A stretch of DNA of 9,420 bases from Simkania sp. (GTDB lineage: Bacteria; Chlamydiota; Chlamydiia; Chlamydiales; Simkaniaceae). The notes under the pieces were generated by a model. That model ran no database searches. It saw only the letters and a list, made by a program, of their open reading frames with translations, and was not told the DNA's origin. The translations under genes and the position numbers were made by a program. Where the stretch lies: assembly GCA_028281425.1 (NCBI GenBank), contig JANQJX010000012.1, positions 1-9,420 on the forward strand, written 5' to 3'. Positions 5,833 through 9,420 of the stretch are shown here, in pieces. Every line of letters begins with the position of its first letter. Position 1 is the first letter of the stretch.

Positions 5833-7047
5833 ATGAAACCTTGGCTTAAAATTTTAATCGGACTTGTCCTAGGAGTCATTACAGGACTGATTCTCAACCG
5901 AGAAATTGAATTGTTATCCCTTGTTGGGAAAGCCTTTATTGATCTTCTCAAAATGGTTGTGGGGCTTATTGTATTTTCTTCTCTTGTCACAGGGATGTGT
6001 CATATCAATGATCCACGCAAATTGGGAAGGATTGGAGCTCGTACCCTTATTTTTTATGTTCTTTCTACACTGGTTGCAATTGGTTTTGGACTCCTTCTTG
6101 TTTATTTGGTTCAGCCTGGAAAAGAGCTTAATATTGCGATCCCACTAGGAGCTACCAATAATGAAACACTCAATCTTATCGATTTTATTTTTTCTATTGT
6201 TCCATCTAATCCTTTTGCCTCTTTTTCTGAAGGAAATATATTGCAAATCATTGTTTTTGCAATCTTCTTTTCTTTTGCAATCACGCTATCTAAAGAAAAG
6301 GGGAAGGTGATTCTCAAGTTTATTGAGTCGATTAGTGAAGTGATGGCTAGTTTAACCCATGTTGTGATGCGTTTTGCTCCTTATGGTGTTTTTGCTTTGA
6401 TTGCAACTGCAATAGGAGTGATTGGATCTAAATTGATTTTACCTCTTCTTTGGGCTGTTTTATGTATTTTTATTGCATGCTTCCTTCAGGTTTTTATTGT
6501 TTTTACCCTTTCTTTACGCTTAATGGCCAAGATGAAAATTGCCCCTTTTTTCAAAGGAATGAAAGATGCGATTGTAGTTGCTTTTACAACGAGTAGCAGC
6601 TCAGCTACTCTTCCTGTTTCCTTGAGTTGTGCAAGAGATCATTTGGGACTTTCTTCAGATATTTCTGGCTTTGTTCTCTCTCTTGGATCAACAATTAATA
6701 TGAATGGAACGGCAATTGGGCAAGCTGTTTTATCAATTTTTATTGCTCAAGCTTATGGGATTGAGGTGACAGCTGTGAAAGTTTTAATTTTATCTGTCAC
6801 AACTCTCATTTCAGCTATTGGAACAGCAGGAATTCCAGGAAGTGGTCTTGTCATGCTTTCTATTGTTTTAAGTGGAATGGGACTTCCTTTAGAAGGGATT
6901 GCTCTTGTTGCCGGAATTGATCGTTTGCGTGATATGTCAGGAACTGTTGTCAATATTTTAGGGGATGCGGTTGCAGCGGTTTATGTCTCTAAGAAAGAAA
7001 ATCAAATCGATGAGAAGAAGTACTATTCGGCAACTTGGATTGATTAG
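5833..7047 (+). CDS. SDF-family Na+/H+-coupled dicarboxylate/amino-acid symporter (GltP/GltT-like)
   Basis: A 404-residue membrane transporter of the DAACS family (Glt_Ph/EAAT fold), full length for bacteria. Hydrophobic segments span the whole chain. Family landmarks appear in order: the serine-rich hairpin 1 TTSSSSATLP (252-261), TM7 NMNGTA (289-294), hairpin 2 AGIPGSG (332-338) and TM8 GIDRLRDMSGTVVNILGDA (361-379). Against Glt_Ph TM8, Asp367 corresponds to Asp394, Thr371 to Thr398 and Asn374 to Asn401. The substrate-carboxylate arginine (Arg397) is Gly370, and the TM7 NMDGT aspartate is Asn291. A neutral or otherwise altered substrate is therefore likely, although chlamydial homologues are usually annotated as glutamate or dicarboxylate carriers. 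The start at 5833 has only weak AAAGAA upstream but gives a proper first helix. The gene stands alone, flanked by inverted copies of a dispersed repeat. Confidence 0.92.
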   Translation: MKPWLKILIGLVLGVITGLILNREIELLSLVGKAFIDLLKMVVGLIVFSSLVTGMCHINDPRKLGRIGARTLIFYVLSTLVAIGFGLLLVYLVQPGKELNIAIPLGATNNETLNLIDFIFSIVPSNPFASFSEGNILQIIVFAIFFSFAITLSKEKGKVILKFIESISEVMASLTHVVMRFAPYGVFALIATAIGVIGSKLILPLLWAVLCIFIACFLQVFIVFTLSLRLMAKMKIAPFFKGMKDAIVVAFTTSSSSATLPVSLSCARDHLGLSSDISGFVLSLGSTINMNGTAIGQAVLSIFIAQAYGIEVTAVKVLILSVTTLISAIGTAGIPGSGLVMLSIVLSGMGLPLEGIALVAGIDRLRDMSGTVVNILGDAVAAVYVSKKENQIDEKKYYSATWID

Positions 7048-7055
7048 TGATATCT

Positions 7056-7096
7056 CTTGACGAGGTCCTTTACCGAAGTAGGATCTCTATCTCAAG
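7056..7096. repeat. Imperfect hairpin just after the symporter gene
   Basis: AGGTCCT (7063-7069) pairs with AGGATCT (7080-7086) with one G-T wobble around a 10-base loop. The outer CTTGA (7056-7060) pairs with TCAAG (7092-7096) across an internal bulge. It begins 9 bases past the symporter stop. There is no T-run, so it is not a typical intrinsic terminator, but it could protect or end the transcript. Confidence 0.35.
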
Positions 7097-7123
7097 GGAT
7101 TGCTTAAAATCTGATTTCTTGGA

Positions 7124-7173
7124 TTTTCGAAAGAGAGGCTAACCCCCATTTTGCATGCCCCCTCTTTCGAAAA
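7124..7173. repeat. 15-bp inverted repeat TTTTCGAAAGAG... in the convergent intergenic region
   Basis: TTTTCGAAAGAGAGG (7124-7138) is the reverse complement of 7159-7173 with a single mismatch, around a 20-base loop. It lies between the convergent symporter gene and the minus-strand gene pair, where a two-way terminator or a protein-binding palindrome would be expected. There is no T-run on either strand outside the stem. Confidence 0.5.
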
Positions 7174-7212
7174 GGCACACAGGTTGTTTTTTGAGACTTA
7201 AGAAATTCTCGA

Positions 7213-7307
7213 GGGGATAAGTTTGTAACCTCACCTAAAAGAATTTATAGGATGTGTGAGTGAAACAGAGCATGCGGATTTTTTCAGGGGTGGCTTAAAA
7301 TAGGGAT
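7213..7307 (+). repeat. Copy B of a dispersed repeat (inverted relative to copy A)
   Basis: This plus-strand stretch matches the minus strand of 5578-5674. TAACCTCA (7226-7233), the GGATGTGTGAGTGAAA region and GAGCATGCGGATTTTT are shared, with small indels in the A-rich part. The two copies bracket the symporter gene in opposite orientation. On the minus strand both copies lie next to or within frames encoding KSACS-[IV]-SL-[KT]-HPIN, but the differences fall at all codon positions, so there is no sign of coding constraint. Confidence 0.65.
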
Positions 7308-7570
7308 GAATGCCAAGAGACATGAAGGCGAACACCCCCAAAGGCTTTATGTTGAAAGTGCTCTTTTTTATTTTGGGTGACACAATAAAGCATTTGCTAA
7401 AAGCACGTTCACACCCCATCGCTTTTGATAGAAATAATGAATCTACTTCGTTTCGCCCCTTCGCTAAGGTGGACGCACCTTTGTTTGGCGCTCACCTCGT
7501 ATCTCTATGTCATTTCTCCAAGTCGATGGTGCAAATGCAACTTGGGGTATGAACCTTCTGGAATTTTAGG

Positions 7571-8254
7571 TTAAATTTGGTGACGTAAAGGCTCTGGTAA
7601 TTCTTCATGGATCCACTTTTTTAAGTGGAAAATAGGCAAGCAGCAGATAAGATCTTTATTGACATAATAATTGACTTGAACTCCAATAATTGATCCATTC
7701 AAGTCAAAGACCGGGCATCCTATTCCCCCATTAACAGAAGAAATCGAAAGCATCACGTTATGAATATTTTCCTTATGACTTGTAAATTTCAATACCTTTC
7801 CTACACGAGGATAATTTTCTTGCTTATAGTAATTTATGTTTGAAAGAAAAACCCAAGACTTGAGTTTTATTGGATCAAATTTGAGAGGACAGTGAGGAAA
7901 TGGTTCTCCATTTGGATGATCTACCTTTAAAAGGGCTACATCTCTTGTAGGATGCTCTAAAATAAGTGTTGCATCTAAACAATAGGGGCGCTCATTTTTA
8001 TCTGTCCACATCACCTTGAGATTTTCCAGATTTTCTAAAAGACTTTTGCAGGTCACAACATATCCATCAGGATTTAAAAAAAATCCATGAATTGAGTAAG
8101 AAGTTGTTGAATGATTAAACCATGTGGATTTTTCCATCCCTTGTACTTCAACAACAATTGTTGAAACCTTTTCGCAGAGTTCATCGAGATCCAAATTTGA
8201 ATAGAGAAACAAAGGGAATAAAATGACACTCAAAACTGCAATGAATCGCTTCAT
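7571..8254 (-). CDS. Secreted trypsin/HtrA-fold pseudoprotease, downstream copy (copy 1)
   Basis: A 227-residue protein that starts with a signal peptide (MKRFIAVLSVILFPLFLYS), so it is probably exported. The rest follows the chymotrypsin-like fold of HtrA/DegP proteases: GFFLNPDGYVVT (57-68), RDVALLKVD (104-112) and GGIGCPVFDLNGSIIGVQ (176-193). In HtrA enzymes these blocks hold GYxxTNxHV, D-[IL]-AvLk and GNSGGP. Here the histidine position is Ser71 and the nucleophile position is Ile178; only Asp105 is kept. Proteolysis is therefore unlikely, and no PDZ domain follows. The ATG at 8254 has AAGGAG 7 bases upstream. It is a paralogue of the gene at 8349-9023, 94 bases upstream in the same direction. 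A binding or scaffold role is possible but unproven. Confidence 0.75.
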   Translation of the reverse strand: MKRFIAVLSVILFPLFLYSNLDLDELCEKVSTIVVEVQGMEKSTWFNHSTTSYSIHGFFLNPDGYVVTCKSLLENLENLKVMWTDKNERPYCLDATLILEHPTRDVALLKVDHPNGEPFPHCPLKFDPIKLKSWVFLSNINYYKQENYPRVGKVLKFTSHKENIHNVMLSISSVNGGIGCPVFDLNGSIIGVQVNYYVNKDLICCLPIFHLKKWIHEELPEPLRHQI

Positions 8255-8261
8255 AATTCAT

Positions 8262-8267
8262 CTCCTT
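8262..8267 (-). promoter_or_regulatory. Ribosome binding site AAGGAG of pseudoprotease copy 1
   Basis: On the minus strand AAGGAG lies 7 bases before the ATG at 8254-8252. It is the strongest ribosome site in this gene pair and confirms the start that yields the signal peptide. Confidence 0.65.
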
Positions 8268-8348
8268 GTAAAAAACTACAATTGATTTTTAACAACAAAA
8301 AAAAGAGTAGGGTGAATTTAATTGAAATTAAAGTAAGAAAAAAGCAGT

Positions 8349-9023
8349 TTATTTTATCTTACTTAATTTCTGATTAATCCATTCTTCTAAGTAAAAAATA
8401 GGCAAGCAACATATAAAAGAGTTCTTGACATAATAACCGGTTTGAATGCCAATAACCGATCCATCCAAGTCAAAGATTGGAGCGCCTGTTCCTCCATTAC
8501 TCTTAGGAATTGATATCATAGCGTCATGGGAGTTTTCTTTATTAGCTATTGAGTATAGGACCTGGCCTATGACAGGGTAATGTTCTTGCTCATAGTAGTT
8601 TGAAGTTGAGAGAAAAATCCAAGATTTAGGCTTCATTAAATCAAATTTAAGGGGACGGTGGGGAAATGGTTCTCCATTTGGATGATCTACTTTTAAAAGG
8701 GCTACGTTTCTTGTAGGATGTTCTAAAATAAGTGTTGCATCTAAACAATAGGGATACCCATTTTTATCTACCCACATCACCTTGAAGTCTTCCAGATCTT
8801 CTACAAAACTTTTGCAAGTCACAACATATCCATCAGGATTTAAAAAAAATCCATGAATTGAGTAAGATGTTGTTGAATTGTTAAACCAACATATTGATTT
8901 TTCAACTCCTTGTACCTCAACAACAATTGCTGAAGCATTTTCATAGAGTTCATCGAGATCCAAATTTGAATGGAGAAATAAAGGAAATAAAATGACACTC
9001 AAAACTGCAATGAATCGCTTCAT
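8349..9023 (-). CDS. Secreted trypsin/HtrA-fold pseudoprotease, upstream copy (copy 2)
   Basis: A 224-residue paralogue of the neighbouring gene at 7571-8254, nearly identical over the signal peptide (MKRFIAVLSVILFPLFLHS) and the N-terminal half. The HtrA-like blocks are GFFLNPDGYVVT (58-69), RNVALLKVD (105-113) and GGTGAPIFDLDGSVIGIQ (177-194). All three triad positions are replaced: His to Ser72, Asp to Asn106 and Ser to Thr179. The C-terminal ICCLPIFYLEEWI is shared with copy 1. A TTG-initiated extension to 9080 was rejected because it would begin inside the promoter; AAGG at 9030-9033 precedes the ATG at 9023. The paralogues differ most in the middle (about 130-180). Secretion is inferred from the signal peptide; the partner is unknown. 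Confidence 0.75.
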   Translation of the reverse strand: MKRFIAVLSVILFPLFLHSNLDLDELYENASAIVVEVQGVEKSICWFNNSTTSYSIHGFFLNPDGYVVTCKSFVEDLEDFKVMWVDKNGYPYCLDATLILEHPTRNVALLKVDHPNGEPFPHRPLKFDLMKPKSWIFLSTSNYYEQEHYPVIGQVLYSIANKENSHDAMISIPKSNGGTGAPIFDLDGSVIGIQTGYYVKNSFICCLPIFYLEEWINQKLSKIK

Positions 9024-9063
9024 AATGTACCTTATTGCTAAATAAAAAGCGATTGTTGCAAAA

Positions 9064-9093
9064 AATATAATAAACTTCAATTGGTTTTAACAA
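9064..9093 (-). promoter_or_regulatory. Promoter of the pseudoprotease pair
   Basis: Read on the minus strand, TTGTTA (9093-9088) and TATATT (9069-9064) are 18 bases apart. They match the sigma-70 consensus at 4 of 6 and 5 of 6 positions. Transcription would start near 9057, giving a leader of about 33 bases before the ATG at 9023. The -35 and the following bases recur upstream of copy 1 (TTGTTA at 8295-8290), but the -10 there is replaced by TTTACA overlapping the ribosome site. Confidence 0.45.
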
Positions 9094-9178
9094 TAGACTT
9101 GTTCTCTAATCGCGCTGGTTTTAGTCAAACATTTTTTTCTTCTCCATTAAAGTTTTAGAAATGTTGTTTTTTTTTACC

Positions 9179-9207
9179 ATCACACACTGTCAAAGATAAA
9201 GTAAAAT
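9179..9207 (+). promoter_or_regulatory. Weak candidate promoter for the 3'-edge reading frame
   Basis: ATCACA (9179-9184) and TAAAAT (9202-9207) are 17 bases apart, matching the consensus at 4 of 6 and 5 of 6 positions. They lie about 45 bases upstream of an ATG at 9251 that is preceded by AGG at 9241-9243. In AT-rich sequence this can arise by chance. Confidence 0.25.
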
Positions 9208-9246
9208 ACATAGCAAAAGGGACGATAAAGTGCAGAGGGTAGGTAG

Positions 9247-9420
9247 ACTTATGGAAAGAAGCAAAGTCTATCTGACTATCAGAGAAATCAAGAAATATTA
9301 TTTTCTGATTTTTCTAAACTAAAACTCGATGAGCAAGTTTTTTACATAATTCAAGCGATAAGTCGAGAAGGAATCCATTCCATATTTACTCCTGAAAGAT
9401 GGTTTTCTGATTTTCGCAAA
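9247..9420 (+). pseudogene. Protein-like reading frame without a start codon, running off the window (broken or frameshifted gene)
   Basis: After the TAG at 9244 this frame stays open for 58 codons to the window end. It encodes a plausible globular sequence, including ILFSDFSKLKLDEQVFYII and QAISREGIHSIFTPERWFSD. It has no ATG, GTG or TTG. An ATG with a nearby AGG lies at 9251 but in another frame, which stops after 23 codons (MERSKVYLTIREIKKYY...). Inserting one base, or removing two, between 9251 and 9265 would join that start to the long frame. This is best read as the 5' end of a frameshifted or decayed gene. The family is not recognised, and the true extent lies beyond the window. Confidence 0.4.

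Larger units (their letters stand above)
7048..7570. other. 523-bp convergent intergenic region, repeat-rich
   Basis: It lies between the ends of the plus-strand symporter gene and the minus-strand gene pair. It holds two hairpins and repeat copy B. It also holds an 80-codon plus-strand frame (7310-7552) overlapped by a 62-codon minus-strand frame (7231-7419). Neither has a ribosome site or a known domain. The base composition after 7310 is less AT-rich than the flanking genes, with runs such as CGCCCCTTCGC. That suggests inserted or degenerated foreign sequence, possibly a remnant of a repeat family. A small stem, AAGGTG-gacg-CACCTT, is also present near 7470-7482. Confidence 0.4.

Noticed and set aside
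7231..7419. 62-codon minus-strand frame starting MGCERAFSKC
   Set aside because: It overlaps the frame on the other strand and includes repeat copy B. No ribosome site or domain is visible.
7518..7545. CCAAGT ... ACTTGG inverted repeat as a terminator for the minus-strand pair
   Set aside because: The stem is only 6 bp with a 16-base loop and no T-run follows on the minus strand, so it is indistinguishable from chance.
7310..7552. 80-codon plus-strand frame starting MPRDMKANTPKGF
   Set aside because: There is no ribosome site, it overlaps an opposite frame and starts at the edge of a repeat. It reads fairly protein-like and could be a fragment of a repeat-borne gene, but the evidence is too thin to call a CDS.
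9024..9080. TTG-initiated N-terminal extension of pseudoprotease copy 2
   Set aside because: It would add a second hydrophobic stretch before an intact signal peptide, would start inside the promoter, and has no counterpart in copy 1.

Overview
The window is low-GC bacterial DNA, most likely from a member of the Chlamydiota outside the genus Chlamydia (an amoeba- or arthropod-associated type). The run nrdR - dksA-like - lspA matches, from memory, the order CT406-CT407-CT408 of Chlamydia trachomatis. The compact overlapping genes, a Na+/dicarboxylate-type symporter and abundant IS and repeat debris fit the same reading. No database search was possible, so the placement is an inference.

Layout. 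Positions 1-159 are the right end of an IS200/IS605-type element: the last 40 codons of a tnpB/orfB gene, the subterminal hairpin and a TCAA end. After a gene-free AT-rich stretch, 453-5375 is one dense plus-strand block of seven genes. These are nrdR (ribonucleotide reductase repressor), a DksA/TraR-family transcription factor, lspA (signal peptidase II), an unrecognised 233-aa protein, cinA (two-domain, pyrophosphatase plus NMN deamidase type), a COG1092-like SAM methyltransferase and a SpoU/TrmH-family RNA methyltransferase. From dksA onward every junction either overlaps or is 1 nt apart, so the block looks like one transcript. It mixes transcription control, lipoprotein maturation, NAD/nucleotide salvage and RNA modification, a housekeeping combination rather than one pathway.

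From 5374 to 7570 the architecture changes. A 200-bp segment with 34-bp imperfect terminal inverted repeats starts inside the stop codon of the TrmH-family gene. Next comes a lone SDF-family symporter (5833-7047), flanked on both sides by inverted copies of a roughly 70-95 bp repeat. A 523-bp convergent intergenic region follows, with two hairpins and only dubious small ORFs.

From 7571 to 9023, on the minus strand, lie two tandem paralogues of a small secreted trypsin/HtrA-fold protein whose catalytic residues are replaced. This pair is the most unusual gene content of the window. It appears to have a shared ancestral promoter, intact only in front of the upstream copy. The last ~170 bases carry a protein-like plus-strand reading frame with no start codon, probably a broken or frameshifted gene that runs off the end.

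No rRNA, tRNA, CRISPR array or recognisable riboswitch was seen.
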